The notes beneath the pieces were generated by a model. That model was not told the origin of the DNA and made no database searches. It saw only the letters and a list, made by a program, of their open reading frames with translations. DNA of 64,000 nt from Streptomyces sp. NBC_00691 (GTDB taxonomy: Bacteria > Actinomycetota > Actinomycetes > Streptomycetales > Streptomycetaceae): positions 4,070,501 to 4,134,500 of the forward strand of contig NZ_CP109007.1 of the NCBI RefSeq assembly GCF_036226665.1, read 5' to 3'. How positions within the stretch are numbered: position 1 is the first letter of the stretch; each line of letters opens with the position of its first letter. A program made the translations under genes and the position numbers. Positions 7,947 through 15,701 of the stretch are shown here, in pieces.

Positions 7947-8181
7947 TTATCCACAGCGTTGTGCACAGCACTGGATAACTTACGAAGATCTGTGGATAAC
8001 TCGCACGAGGTTGACGCCGGTATGACCGGAATCACCCTCACAGGAGACCATGACGCCCCTCACCTCCCTGGAGAAACACCAGGTCAGAGGTGAGGGGCGC
8101 GGTCTTTCCCCACAGAGCGGGGAGGGATCGCCACGCACTGTGGATAACTCTGGGGAAAGCTCACAGAGAAGCTCGTCCACA
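7947..8181. promoter_or_regulatory. Cluster of DnaA-box-like 9-mers between crgA and rhomboid gene
   Basis: Perfect TTATCCACA boxes are at 7947-7955 (plus), 7991-7999 (minus) and 8139-8147 (minus). Near matches are at 7959-7967 (TTGTGCACA), 7970-7978 (minus), 8106-8114 (TTCCCCACA), 8149-8157 (minus) and 8173-8181 (TCGTCCACA). The whole 315-bp gap between crgA and the rhomboid stop holds these boxes and a hairpin. A DnaA-titrating box cluster outside oriC is known in S. coelicolor; whether this is the same locus is not certain. Confidence 0.7.
8054..8099. terminator. Strong hairpin within the DnaA-box cluster
   Basis: A 12-bp perfect stem (8054-8065 with 8088-8099) has an inner 5-bp stem (8067-8071 with 8079-8083). 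It lies between convergent crgA and rhomboid genes and probably terminates one or both. Confidence 0.65.
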
Positions 8182-8192
8182 GCCCTCTGCGC

Positions 8193-9077
8193 TCAGGTGA
8201 GCGCCGCCGAGCGGGCCAGCACGATCCCCACGTCGAGCAGCAGCACCAGGGCCAGCGCCCCGTACTGCACCAGGTCCCGCCGGGCCCTCGGCGCGTGCAC
8301 GAGCGCGTACGTCACCACGAGGCCCGCGACCAGACCACCGACGTGGGCCTCCCAGGAGATCCCCGGTCGGGTGAATGTCATGAGCAGTGACAGGGCCACG
8401 AAGAGGATCACCGGCCGCATGTCGTGGCGGCGCCGGCGGGCGAGCACCACCCAGGCGCCGATCAGCCCGTAGACGACGCCCGAGGCGCCGAGCGAGGGCT
8501 GGTTCTGCGCGGCGACGAGATAGGCCAGCACGGAGCCGGAGAGGCCGGAGAGAAGGCACAGGGCCGCGTACCGGATCCGGCCCAGCTCGGGCTCGACGAT
8601 CCCGCCGATCACCCACAGGCCCAGCACGTTGAAGAGGATGTGCCAGACCTCCTGATGAAGGACGGTCGACGTCAGCAGCCGGTACCACTCGCCGTCGGCG
8701 ACCCCGACGAGCTCGCCGAGCGCCGGGCTGTAGGCGTAGCCGATGAGCACGAGCTCGTCGACGAGCCGGTCGCCGAACACCAGGACGGCGAGGTAGACCG
8801 CGAGGTTGATCCCGATGAGGATCTTGGTGACGAGGCGGCCGTCCGACGCGATCCGGCCGCCCGCGAGCGTCCGCGGCTGATTGGCGTCAGGGGCGTGGCC
8901 GGTCCCCGAACCGTTGCGGACGCAGTCGGGGCACTGGAAGCCGACGGAGGCGGAGACCATGCACGCGGGGCAGATCGGCTTCTCGCAGCGCGTGCAGCGG
9001 ATGCCGGTCTCCACCTCGGGGTGGCGGTAGCAGCGCGGCAGACCGGCGTGCTTGTTCTCGGAGGGTCTCGGTTCCAT
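8193..9077 (-). CDS. Rhomboid-family intramembrane serine protease with N-terminal Cys-rich domain
   Basis: The protein has 294 aa. The N-terminal 15-55 region has paired Cys/His residues (CYRHPEVETGIRC, CTRCEKPICPAC, CPDC) resembling a B-box-type zinc finger. Six membrane segments follow. The serine nucleophile sits in GASGVVYG and the catalytic His in WEAHVGGLVAG, the normal rhomboid dyad. It cleaves membrane proteins within the bilayer; the substrate is unknown. It runs convergently toward crgA and 22 bp downstream of the cyclophilin start. A rhomboid protein with this Zn-finger fusion is typical of actinobacterial origin regions. Confidence 0.93.
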   Translation of the reverse strand: MEPRPSENKHAGLPRCYRHPEVETGIRCTRCEKPICPACMVSASVGFQCPDCVRNGSGTGHAPDANQPRTLAGGRIASDGRLVTKILIGINLAVYLAVLVFGDRLVDELVLIGYAYSPALGELVGVADGEWYRLLTSTVLHQEVWHILFNVLGLWVIGGIVEPELGRIRYAALCLLSGLSGSVLAYLVAAQNQPSLGASGVVYGLIGAWVVLARRRRHDMRPVILFVALSLLMTFTRPGISWEAHVGGLVAGLVVTYALVHAPRARRDLVQYGALALVLLLDVGIVLARSAALT

Positions 9078-9099
9078 GAGAGGTGCCGTCCCTTCCGTC

Positions 9100-9627
9100 T
9101 CAGCGCTTCTCGATCACCACGGACTCGATGACCACGTCCTTCAGCGGTCGCTCGGTGTGCGGGTCGGTCGCGGTGGCCGCGATCGCGTCCACGACCTTCC
9201 GGCTCTCCTTGCCGGCGACCTCGCCGAAGATGGTGTGCTTCCGGTTCAGCCAGGTCGCGGGGGCGACGGTGACGAAGAACTGCGAGCCGTTGGTGCCCGG
9301 ACCGGCGTTGGCCATGGCCAGCAGGTAGGGACGGTCGAAGAAGAGCTCCGGGTGGAACTCGTCGGCGAACTCGTAGCCGGGGCCGCCCGTGCCGTTCCCC
9401 AGCGGGTCGCCGGCCTGGATCATGAACCCCTTGATGACCCGGTGGAAGACCGTGCCGTCGTAGAGCGGGTCCGAGGAGACCGTGCCGGTCGCGGGGTGGG
9501 TCCACTCGCGCTCACCGCCGGCGAGCTCGACGAAGTTCCTGACCGTCTTCGGGGCGTGGAACGGCATCAGCCGCACCTCGATGTCACCCAGGCTCGTCTT
9601 GAGGATCGCGTACAGCTGCTCGGCCAC
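9100..9627 (-). CDS. Cyclophilin-type peptidyl-prolyl cis-trans isomerase
   Basis: The 175-aa cytoplasmic cyclophilin catalyses proline isomerisation during folding. The family signature FHRVIKGFMIQAGD is intact, as are GTNGSQFFVT and the HTIFGEV motif; the conserved Trp is in the segment APATWLNRKH. There is no signal peptide. The start is GTG. The gene lies 22 bp upstream of the rhomboid gene on the same strand, as ppiA does beside a rhomboid-like gene in mycobacterial origin regions. Confidence 0.95.
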   Translation of the reverse strand: MAEQLYAILKTSLGDIEVRLMPFHAPKTVRNFVELAGGEREWTHPATGTVSSDPLYDGTVFHRVIKGFMIQAGDPLGNGTGGPGYEFADEFHPELFFDRPYLLAMANAGPGTNGSQFFVTVAPATWLNRKHTIFGEVAGKESRKVVDAIAATATDPHTERPLKDVVIESVVIEKR

Positions 9628-9792
9628 GGTCGCCTTCCGTCCACGTCATGTCACGTCTGTCTCTGGCGTGTCCGATCCTCGCATGCCCCGGATGCCCACC
9701 CCACATGCCGGACCCGGCTCGGGGGGGCATGATTCCGGAAAGGATGGAAAGGTGAAAAACCGACATCGTCGCCACCGAGGAGGAGGAATCCC

Positions 9793-10518
9793 GTGACCCG
9801 CATGGACAGCGTGCGCGCCGCGTCAGATTCGGCGAAGGAGAGCGTCCTGCACGCCGCGGAAGTGGTGGCGCCGTACGCCGGAACGGCCAAGGACCAGGCC
9901 ACGCACTACGCCCACGAGGCGCGTGTGCTGATCGCGCCGAAGGTCTCGAAGGCCGCTCAACAGGCCCGGGCGCAGGCTCGCGAGCAGTACGACTCGTACG
10001 TCGCACCGCATGTACCGCCGCGGGTCGACGCGGCCGCACAGCGTGCGGCGGTCAAGACCCGCTCGGCCTGCCGTCAGGCGGCCGATTACACCGTTCCGCG
10101 CGTCGAGAGCGCGGTCGCCGCGACCGGTCCCGTCCTTGAGGAGGCCGGGTCGCGTTCTACTGCCGCCTGGGCCGCGCTGCGCGGTCAGGTGACACCGAGG
10201 GACATCGAGAAGATCGTGAAGCGTCACGAGCGTCGGGCACGGGCCGGACGCCTCGCCAAGGGACTCTTGATCCTGGGCGTTCTCGCCGGCGGCGCGTTCG
10301 CCGCCTGGAAGTGGTGGGACAAGCAGGCCAATCCCGACTGGCTGGTCGAGCCGCCCGCTGCCACCGAGGTGGAAGAGGAGGGTTCCGTACTGACGTCCTA
10401 CGACGAGGGCGGGGATTCCCTCGACCCCGAGGTGGAGGCCAAGCAGTCGGAGGCCGAGGCCGAAGCCGCAGCCGCTGCCGCGGCCGAGGAGGCCGCCGAT
10501 CGCGACGAGCGCCGCTGA
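9793..10518 (+). CDS. DUF5324-type membrane protein, hypothetical
   Basis: A 241-aa protein with a GTG start preceded by a strong GGAGGAGGA site. Residues 1-140 are amphipathic, helical and Ala/Arg/Val-rich, resembling apolipoprotein- or LEA-like repeats (repeated APxV, ARxxARE). A basic segment and one membrane helix (about 157-174, LLILGVLAGGAFAAWKWW) follow, then an acidic Glu/Ala-rich tail ending DRDERR. It resembles a Streptomyces-restricted family I recall as DUF5324. Function is unknown. It is divergent from the cyclophilin gene with 165 bp between them. Confidence 0.7.
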   Translation: MTRMDSVRAASDSAKESVLHAAEVVAPYAGTAKDQATHYAHEARVLIAPKVSKAAQQARAQAREQYDSYVAPHVPPRVDAAAQRAAVKTRSACRQAADYTVPRVESAVAATGPVLEEAGSRSTAAWAALRGQVTPRDIEKIVKRHERRARAGRLAKGLLILGVLAGGAFAAWKWWDKQANPDWLVEPPAATEVEEEGSVLTSYDEGGDSLDPEVEAKQSEAEAEAAAAAAAEEAADRDERR

Positions 10519-10763
10519 CCTACCGGGGTACCGCTGGGTGCTGCCGAGGTCCTGCCGGGTGTGTCCACCAGGGCCCTGCCGAAGTCTGCCGGGGTCCTGG
10601 TTCCTGCGGGGTCACGGTCTCCGCGGGGTGCCGCAGGTGCTGCCGTGTCGTACGAGGCGAAGCCGTGCGAGGAAACGCGGGCACGGGTTCGGGTACCGAT
10701 TCGGGCACCGGTTCGGGTTCGGGTACGGGTGTGGGGAGTGCGCATCGTCGTTCTCCCCACGCC
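10519..10763. other. Intergenic stretch with degenerate short GC repeats
   Basis: This 245-bp gap between two convergent genes holds degenerate direct repeats: CTGCCG-type motifs at about 10535-10650 and TTCGGG-type repeats at about 10688-10730. One frame would read as a Gly/Thr/Ser repeat, but there is no ribosome-binding site. No gene is called. Confidence 0.5.
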
Positions 10764-11150
10764 CTAAGCCGCCGCGGCGAGCGCCAGCTCCGTCAGCGCG
10801 GCCGGCTCGTCGCCCTCGGCCGAGGCGGTCACACCGGCGGCGGAGCGGTTACGGCTGGCGGGAGAGGAACCGTGGGCCTCGGCGGCGATGCGCTGCTTGA
10901 TCGTGGGCGGCAGGGAGCGGTCTCCGACGAGCGGCCACCGGTGCGCCCTCTGTGCAGGCACGGAGGCGTGAGCGGCCCGCTTCTCCCCGACGACGGGTGC
11001 GGCCGCGGCGGGGCCGGCCGGCTCCTCGGGCTGCTGGACGGCGGGCTGCTGGGTGGCGGCGGCGGTGCCCGCCAGGCCGACGGAGGCGAGCAGGGCGAAG
11101 AGGACGGAGATGAAGGCGGTCCAGAACTGCTTGACCTTGGCGGTGGCCAT
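10764..11150 (-). CDS. Small secreted or membrane-anchored hypothetical protein
   Basis: This 128-aa protein begins MATAKVKQFW, then a hydrophobic segment (about 9-31) ending AGTAAA, which fits a signal peptide or anchor. The rest is Ala/Pro-rich, with a short basic motif SLPPTIKQRI that may be its conserved core. It resembles a Streptomyces family I recall as DUF6344, without known function. Codon use is typical of the region. The start is placed at ATG 11150, after GAGGGG. The upstream 300 bp are AT-richer than the surroundings and probably carry its promoter. Confidence 0.6.
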   Translation of the reverse strand: MATAKVKQFWTAFISVLFALLASVGLAGTAAATQQPAVQQPEEPAGPAAAAPVVGEKRAAHASVPAQRAHRWPLVGDRSLPPTIKQRIAAEAHGSSPASRNRSAAGVTASAEGDEPAALTELALAAAA

Positions 11151-11448
11151 GGCCCCTCACTTTCGTGACGATCTCGAATGGTTCATTTCGGTTTGCGCGC
11201 TTTACGTACTTTCCTCATGATGTGGATGCGCGCCCGATTTCCACGGAACGTCGCCGCCGTCGCGCAGTTCTTCCGATGAACACCACCCGTCCGGAGCAGT
11301 GGACCGCTCACGGCCGCCCGGCGCCGAACCGGCACCTCGTGAGAGAACGCCGGCCGGGGCCCGGTCCCGACGCCCGGACCGGCACGACGGGCCCGGTTCC
11401 CGTGCGGGACGGCCTCCGAACACCGGCCGTCGGCACCGACAACGCAAA
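11151..11448. other. Gene-free upstream region
   Basis: About 300 bp lie between the small secreted gene and the tRNA-Ala terminator. The first 60 bp are AT-rich for this genome and probably hold the promoter of the gene at 10764-11150. I see no conserved coding sequence or structural RNA in the rest. Confidence 0.4.
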
Positions 11449-11490
11449 ACACCCCCTGTGAACTGCGGAAACGCAGCTCACAGGGGGTGT
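11449..11490 (-). terminator. Terminator of tRNA-Ala
   Basis: A 13-bp perfect stem (11449-11461 with 11478-11490) has an inner stem closed by a GAAA loop. On the minus strand it is followed by a T-run (TTTTG), just downstream of the tRNA. Confidence 0.9.
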
Positions 11491-11496
11491 GTGCCG

Positions 11497-11569
11497 TGGA
11501 GCCTAGGGGAGTCGAACCCCTGACATCTGCCATGCAAAGACAGCGCTCTACCAACTGAGCTAAGGCCCC
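11497..11569 (-). tRNA. tRNA-Ala (anticodon TGC)
   Basis: On the minus strand the 73-nt sequence begins GGGGCCTTAGCTCAGTTGG and folds as a full cloverleaf: a 7-bp acceptor stem with one G-U pair, discriminator A, anticodon loop with TGC, and a T loop with GGTTCGACTCC. The CCA end is not encoded. tRNA-Ala and tRNA-Ile downstream of gyrA are a conserved actinobacterial feature. Confidence 0.97.
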
Positions 11570-11697
11570 GGAACGAGAACAGCGTACCGGGTCACCCCCC
11601 ATGTCCGGCAAAAGGATTGGGACTCCCCGTCGGCGACCACTCTCCGTAAGATGCTGATCGAGGTTCGCAGTGGCGAACCGAGGGATGGGGAGAAGAA

Positions 11698-12246
11698 ATG
11701 GACGCAGCGCAGCAGGAAGCCACGGCGAGAGCCAGAGAGCTTCAGCGCAGTTGGTACGGAGAGCCGCTGGGGGCGCTCTTCCGTCGGCTGATCGACGATC
11801 TCGGACTCAATCAGGCCAGGCTGGCGGCCGTGCTCGGACTGTCCGCGCCCATGCTGTCCCAGCTGATGAGCGGCCAGCGGGCCAAGATCGGGAATCCGGC
11901 CGTCGTCCAGCGCGTCCAGGCGCTCCAGGAGCTCGCCGTGCAGGTCGCCGACGGCACCGTCAGCGCCGCCGAGGCCACCGACCGGATGGACGAGGTCAAG
12001 AAGTCGCAGGGTGGCTCCGTCCTCACCAGCACCGGTCAGCCGACCACCGGGTCGGGCGCTCCGACCGTCCGACGGGTGGTCCGCGAGATCCAGTCGCTGC
12101 TGCGCTCCGTAGCCGCGGCGGGCGACATCATCGACGCCGCCGACTCCCTCGCCCCGGCCCACCCGGAACTGGCAGAGTTCCTCCGGGTGTACGGCGCGGG
12201 GCGCACCGCGGACGCGGTCGCGCACTACGAGTCGCACCAGAACTGA
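11698..12246 (+). CDS. Helix-turn-helix (XRE-like) DNA-binding protein
   Basis: A 182-aa protein with an HTH at about 34-66 (GLNQARLAAVLGLSAPMLSQLMSG), the classical XRE arrangement of two helices with a tight turn, followed by the helix QRVQALQELAVQV. The middle is a Ser/Thr/Gly-rich linker and the C-terminus a helical domain ending YESHQN. ATG 11698 has a good GGGGAGAAG site. A Ser/Thr kinase gene starts 61 bp downstream on the same strand, so the two may form an operon in which the kinase modulates this regulator. That pairing is inferred; the regulon is unknown. Confidence 0.82.
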   Translation: MDAAQQEATARARELQRSWYGEPLGALFRRLIDDLGLNQARLAAVLGLSAPMLSQLMSGQRAKIGNPAVVQRVQALQELAVQVADGTVSAAEATDRMDEVKKSQGGSVLTSTGQPTTGSGAPTVRRVVREIQSLLRSVAAAGDIIDAADSLAPAHPELAEFLRVYGAGRTADAVAHYESHQN

Positions 12247-12307
12247 CGCGGTCGGCAGCCGGCCGGCATCGCCTACGGACGAGGCAACGGGGAGCGGACG
12301 CAGCACG

Positions 12308-13732
12308 ATGGGTGAGGTATTCGCCGGGCGGTACGAACTGGTCGACCCGATCGGACGGGGCGGGGCGGGCGCCGTGTGGCGCGCCTGGGACCACCGACGC
12401 CGCCGCTACGTGGCGGCCAAGGTGCTCCTGCAGAGCGACGCGCACACGCTGCTCCGCTTCGTCCGCGAGCAGGCGCTGCGGATCGACCATCCGCACGTCC
12501 TCGCCCCGGCCAGCTGGGCCGCCGACGACGACAAGGTCCTGTTCACCATGGACCTGGTCGCCGGCGGGTCTCTGGCGCACGTCATCGGCGACTACGGCGC
12601 GCTGCCGCCCCGGTTCGTGTGCATCCTGCTCGACCAGCTGCTCTCGGGCCTGGCCACGGTGCACGCCGAGGGGGTCGTGCACCGCGACATCAAGCCCGCG
12701 AACATCCTGATGGACGTCACCGGGACCGGGCGGCCGCATCTGCGGCTGTCCGACTTCGGCATCTCCATGCGCAAGGGCGAGCCCCGCCTCACCGAGACCA
12801 ACTACGTGGTGGGCACGCCCGGATACTTCGCGCCCGAGCAGCTCCTCGGTGCCGAACCCGACTTCACCGCCGACCTCTTCGCCGTCGGCCTGGTCGCCCT
12901 CTATCTGCTCCAGGGCCGCAAGCCGGACTCGCAGGCTCTGGTCGGGCACTTCCTCACGCACGGCACTCCCGGCGCCCCAGAGGGCGTTCCGGAGCCCCTG
13001 TGGCAGGTGCTCGCTGGTCTGCTGCAGCCCGATCCGCAGGCCCGCTTCCGGACCGCCACGGGCGCGCGCAAGGCCCTGACCGCCGCCGTCGACATGCTTC
13101 CCGAGCCGGGCCCCGACGAGGAGCCGGTCGAGATCTTCGACCAACTCGGCCCCCTGCCGTCCGGCTTCGGCCCCGAGGGCCCGACGGGAGCCTTCGGGCC
13201 CGCCGCCCCCGTATCCCCCGCCGCCCCGGTCGGCGACGCGCCCGCGGCCGCCCTGGGCGGCCCGGTGAGCGCCTCCACGGCCGCCGCACCCGGCACCGTC
13301 CCGACGCCCGCCACCACGCCCGTACCGCCTCGGCAACAGCCCCAGCAGCCCCCACAGCCGCACTACCGCCCCCAGCACCCGGTCACTCCGGCCACGGCCC
13401 CGCTCGCCTCCACGGCCGCGGCACCCGCGCCACTGCCCGGCCCCTCCGAGACGGGCAGCTTCCACCTCCCCCCGCCGGTCGGCCACCCGACCCCCTCCTT
13501 CGACCGGGCACCGACCTCCGCGGTGCCGTACGGACAAGCCCCTACTCATCCATACACCGCTCGACCGGTTCAGGTTCCCGCGCAGCACACGGCCCCCGCG
13601 GGAGCCCCGGCGGCGTCCCCGGCCCCTGCCCCCGTACGCCGACCGGGACCGCCCCCGAAGGTGACGATCCCGGTCCTGCTGCTCGCACTGGTCTGCTTCG
13701 CGGTCGGCTTCTGGGCACTCGCCCAGACCTGA
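12308..13732 (+). CDS. Serine/threonine protein kinase, C-terminal membrane anchor
   Basis: A 474-aa eukaryotic-type kinase. It has the glycine loop GRGGAGAV (16-23), K38, HRDIKPAN with D127, DFG 149-151 and GTPGYFAPE, so it should be active. The kinase domain spans about 9-260. A long Pro/Ala-rich linker (about 275-445) is likely disordered, followed by a single C-terminal helix (about 450-471) ending AQT, with no outer domain. It therefore has no PASTA or other sensor. It lies 61 bp after the XRE gene. Its substrate is unknown; the neighbouring regulator is a candidate. Confidence 0.92.
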   Translation: MGEVFAGRYELVDPIGRGGAGAVWRAWDHRRRRYVAAKVLLQSDAHTLLRFVREQALRIDHPHVLAPASWAADDDKVLFTMDLVAGGSLAHVIGDYGALPPRFVCILLDQLLSGLATVHAEGVVHRDIKPANILMDVTGTGRPHLRLSDFGISMRKGEPRLTETNYVVGTPGYFAPEQLLGAEPDFTADLFAVGLVALYLLQGRKPDSQALVGHFLTHGTPGAPEGVPEPLWQVLAGLLQPDPQARFRTATGARKALTAAVDMLPEPGPDEEPVEIFDQLGPLPSGFGPEGPTGAFGPAAPVSPAAPVGDAPAAALGGPVSASTAAAPGTVPTPATTPVPPRQQPQQPPQPHYRPQHPVTPATAPLASTAAAPAPLPGPSETGSFHLPPPVGHPTPSFDRAPTSAVPYGQAPTHPYTARPVQVPAQHTAPAGAPAASPAPAPVRRPGPPPKVTIPVLLLALVCFAVGFWALAQT

Positions 13733-13790
13733 GCTTCCCGAGCCGCCCAGACCCGAGCCGCCCAGACCCGAGCCTCCCGAGCCGCCCGGG
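13725..13790. repeat. 15-bp imperfect tandem repeat at the 3' end of the kinase gene
   Basis: Just at and after the kinase stop, a 15-bp unit of the form CCCGAGCCGCCCAGA is repeated about four times with small changes. It lies between convergent genes. No terminator hairpin with a T-run is seen there. Confidence 0.7.
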
Positions 13791-13833
13791 TCGGTCCGCC
13801 GGCGGCGACGCGGAAGGCCCGGCCCCCGGCCCC

Positions 13834-15120
13834 TTAAGCCGCCCGCCTCCGTGCCACCAGCGTCCATCCGCCGAGGCCCAGCAGCAGCACCGTCCCGCTG
13901 CCGATCCCGGCCGCCGCGACGACCCGCATGGAGTCGCTCCCGGAGGCCGCCTGCGCCCCGGAGACACCCTTCTCCGCCGCCTCCTTGTCGTCGGCGGTCA
14001 CGCTGAACCGCCCCGGGTCACCGGCGTACCCGGGCCCCGGCTTCGCGTCGCCCCGGAGGGAGATCCGCAGGGTCAGCGGCACGGTCTTGTCCCCGTACTC
14101 CTGGGCCATCGCCGGGTTGAGCGTGGCCGACAGGTAGTACCAGCCGGCGAAGCGCATCCCGCTGGTGGCCTCGTCGTACGAGGTGCGGTTCTCGTGGGCC
14201 ACCGGCCGCAGCGCGTCGAGCGCGAGCGTCGCGGGCTTCCCGCTGTAGCTGACGGTGTTCTCGTCGACGTGGCCGAGCGCCGGGTTCTCCAGCGAGAGGA
14301 CCAGGGCGTGGCCGATGTACTCGTCGCCGGTGGCGCTGCTGCCGAGTTCGGCCGTGGCGAAGAGCTGCTGTCCCCAGTCGACGGGAACCCGGTAGAAGAG
14401 CGTCTGCCCGGGCCGGATGTCGGACCGCCACTCGCCCTGCGTCAGCGAGGCGGCGTCGTGGACGCCGGAGCCGCCCTGGCGCGGCCGGGGGCCTCCCGCG
14501 GGCGGTCCTGGCGTGCCGGAGGCCCAGACCTCGGGGAGCTTGGTCGGGCCGGCCTTCTTCAGCACGGGCTCGGGCGCGTAGCGGATCTCCAGCTCCCAGT
14601 CGTCCGTGCTCGCCTTCGACTCGCGTTCGACGAGGACGTAGTAGGCGCCGGCGCGCTGGCAGGTGGAGCTGTCGGCGTCGACGATGCGGCGGGCGTAGGC
14701 GGCGAGCGGCCGGGTGTACTCGCCGGAGGAGAAGTTCGTCCGCTGGTAGCCGCATTCGGTGCCGGAGCCGTCCTGCATGCTCACCTTGAAGCCGTCGCCG
14801 TACTCGGCCTTGCCACCGGCCTTGGGCACCGCGACGACGGAGACGTACGCGTTCTGCTGATCGAGGTTGACCCGGTAGTAGACCTTGCCGTTCCTCTTGA
14901 GCGTGTCGCGGTAGGTCTGTCCGGTCCTCAGCTCCACGGCGTCCGAGCTCGAGGCCGCGCCCTGGACGCGCTGGGCCGAGCTGTCGAAGGTGTACGGCGG
15001 GATCGCACCACCGGCGGCCGCGGCCGCCGTCTGCCCGGGAAGCGCCACGACCGCTCCCACCGCCGCGGCCGCCGTGATCAGGGCCCCCGCCCTCCGGCCG
15101 AAGCCGGCCTGCGTCTTCAC
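13834..15120 (-). CDS. Secreted type I membrane protein, hypothetical
   Basis: GTG 15120 with a GAGGAG site gives 428 aa. Residues 1-35 form a signal peptide (basic GFGRR, hydrophobic stretch, AAAAAGG cleavage region). The mature part contains two related beta-rich modules, each with a TYRDTLKRNGKVYYRV / RSDIRPGQTLFYRV type strand, which suggests an internal duplication of a pre-peptidase-like beta-sandwich. One helix at about 405-424 and RRRAA end the chain. There is no LPXTG or LAXTG motif before this helix, so the protein is membrane-retained rather than sorted by the nearby sortases. Function is unknown. Confidence 0.75.
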   Translation of the reverse strand: MKTQAGFGRRAGALITAAAAVGAVVALPGQTAAAAAGGAIPPYTFDSSAQRVQGAASSSDAVELRTGQTYRDTLKRNGKVYYRVNLDQQNAYVSVVAVPKAGGKAEYGDGFKVSMQDGSGTECGYQRTNFSSGEYTRPLAAYARRIVDADSSTCQRAGAYYVLVERESKASTDDWELEIRYAPEPVLKKAGPTKLPEVWASGTPGPPAGGPRPRQGGSGVHDAASLTQGEWRSDIRPGQTLFYRVPVDWGQQLFATAELGSSATGDEYIGHALVLSLENPALGHVDENTVSYSGKPATLALDALRPVAHENRTSYDEATSGMRFAGWYYLSATLNPAMAQEYGDKTVPLTLRISLRGDAKPGPGYAGDPGRFSVTADDKEAAEKGVSGAQAASGSDSMRVVAAAGIGSGTVLLLGLGGWTLVARRRAA

Positions 15121-15170
15121 GCGCTGCTCCTCTTCACTCAAGCAAGTCGACAATTTGCTCAGGCAAAAGG

Positions 15171-15205
15171 GAAGCCCCGGCCCGCTCTCGCGCGGCCGGG
15201 GCTTC
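15171..15205 (-). terminator. Terminator downstream of DLW-39 gene
   Basis: A 12-bp perfect stem (15171-15182 with 15194-15205) is followed on the minus strand by CCTTTTG. It separates the micropeptide gene from the type I membrane gene. Confidence 0.85.
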
Positions 15206-15225
15206 ACCCACAGACGGTTTTCGTC

Positions 15226-15360
15226 TCAGACACCGGAACCTGCGGGCACGGAGTCGGTCGCCTCCGTCCACAGGTCCTGCTCGGCGCGATCCGCCTGGAT
15301 CTGGCGGTACACGAGGAGCCCGCCGATGGCGGCCAGTGCGACCAGGAGAAGCTTCTTCAC
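15226..15360 (-). CDS. DLW-39 family micropeptide (44 aa)
   Basis: A 44-aa GTG-initiated frame (MKKLLLVALAAIGG...) with an N-terminal membrane helix (3-18), a basic YRQIQADRAE segment and the family-defining Asp-Leu-Trp at 29-31. DLW-39 peptides are conserved next to gyrA and tRNA-Ile in actinobacteria, with no known function. The gene is too short for most gene finders. It is followed by its own terminator. Confidence 0.9.
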   Translation of the reverse strand: MKKLLLVALAAIGGLLVYRQIQADRAEQDLWTEATDSVPAGSGV

Positions 15361-15477
15361 CGCGCGACCTCGTCTTTCGTTGACGTAGGAGACTTCTGAC
15401 GCCCACTCTACACATCGACCGATACCGATCGGTGACCTGTACGAGGTTCAAACCTTCCAAGGCTCCCGGACAAACAA

Positions 15478-15510
15478 ATCGACCCGGACGGAGTAACCGT
15501 CCGGGTCGAT
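15478..15510 (-). terminator. Terminator of tRNA-Ile
   Basis: A 14-bp perfect stem (15478-15491 with 15497-15510) has a 5-nt loop. On the minus strand it is followed by a T-rich GATTTGTTTG and lies 8 bp beyond the tRNA 3' end. Confidence 0.9.
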
Positions 15511-15518
15511 CGATACTG

Positions 15519-15592
15519 TGGGGCTAACAGGATTTGAACCTGTGGCCTCATCCTTATCAGGGATGCGCTCTAACCAACTGAGCTATAGCCCC
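15519..15592 (-). tRNA. tRNA-Ile (anticodon GAT)
   Basis: The minus strand gives a 74-nt cloverleaf starting GGGGCTATAGCTCAGTTGG, with anticodon loop CTGATAA (GAT) and T arm ACAGGTTCAAATCCTGT, ending in discriminator A. CCA is not encoded. Its place just after the gyrB-gyrA-DUF3566 cluster is the conserved actinobacterial one. Confidence 0.97.
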
Positions 15593-15701
15593 GCCGCGCT
15601 CTGCGGTGTGTGTCCCGCGCGCTGACTCCTGAACATTAGCGCACGAGAGGGCCAGTCCCAAAATCGGTAACCGACCGGCCCCCTCGCAGGTCATCCGGCC
15701 G

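Noticed and set aside
7878..8192. A small protein gene in the crgA-rhomboid gap
   Set aside because: Short frames exist, but they overlap the DnaA boxes and hairpin and lack a ribosome-binding site.
10519..10763. A Gly/Thr/Ser-repeat protein read from the gap after DUF5324
   Set aside because: There is no start with a ribosome-binding site, and the frame continues antisense through the following gene.
12376..15399. A 1007-residue plus-strand frame overlapping kinase, membrane protein and DLW-39 genes
   Set aside because: It runs through several better-supported genes in other frames and has low-complexity Arg/Pro/Gly composition.
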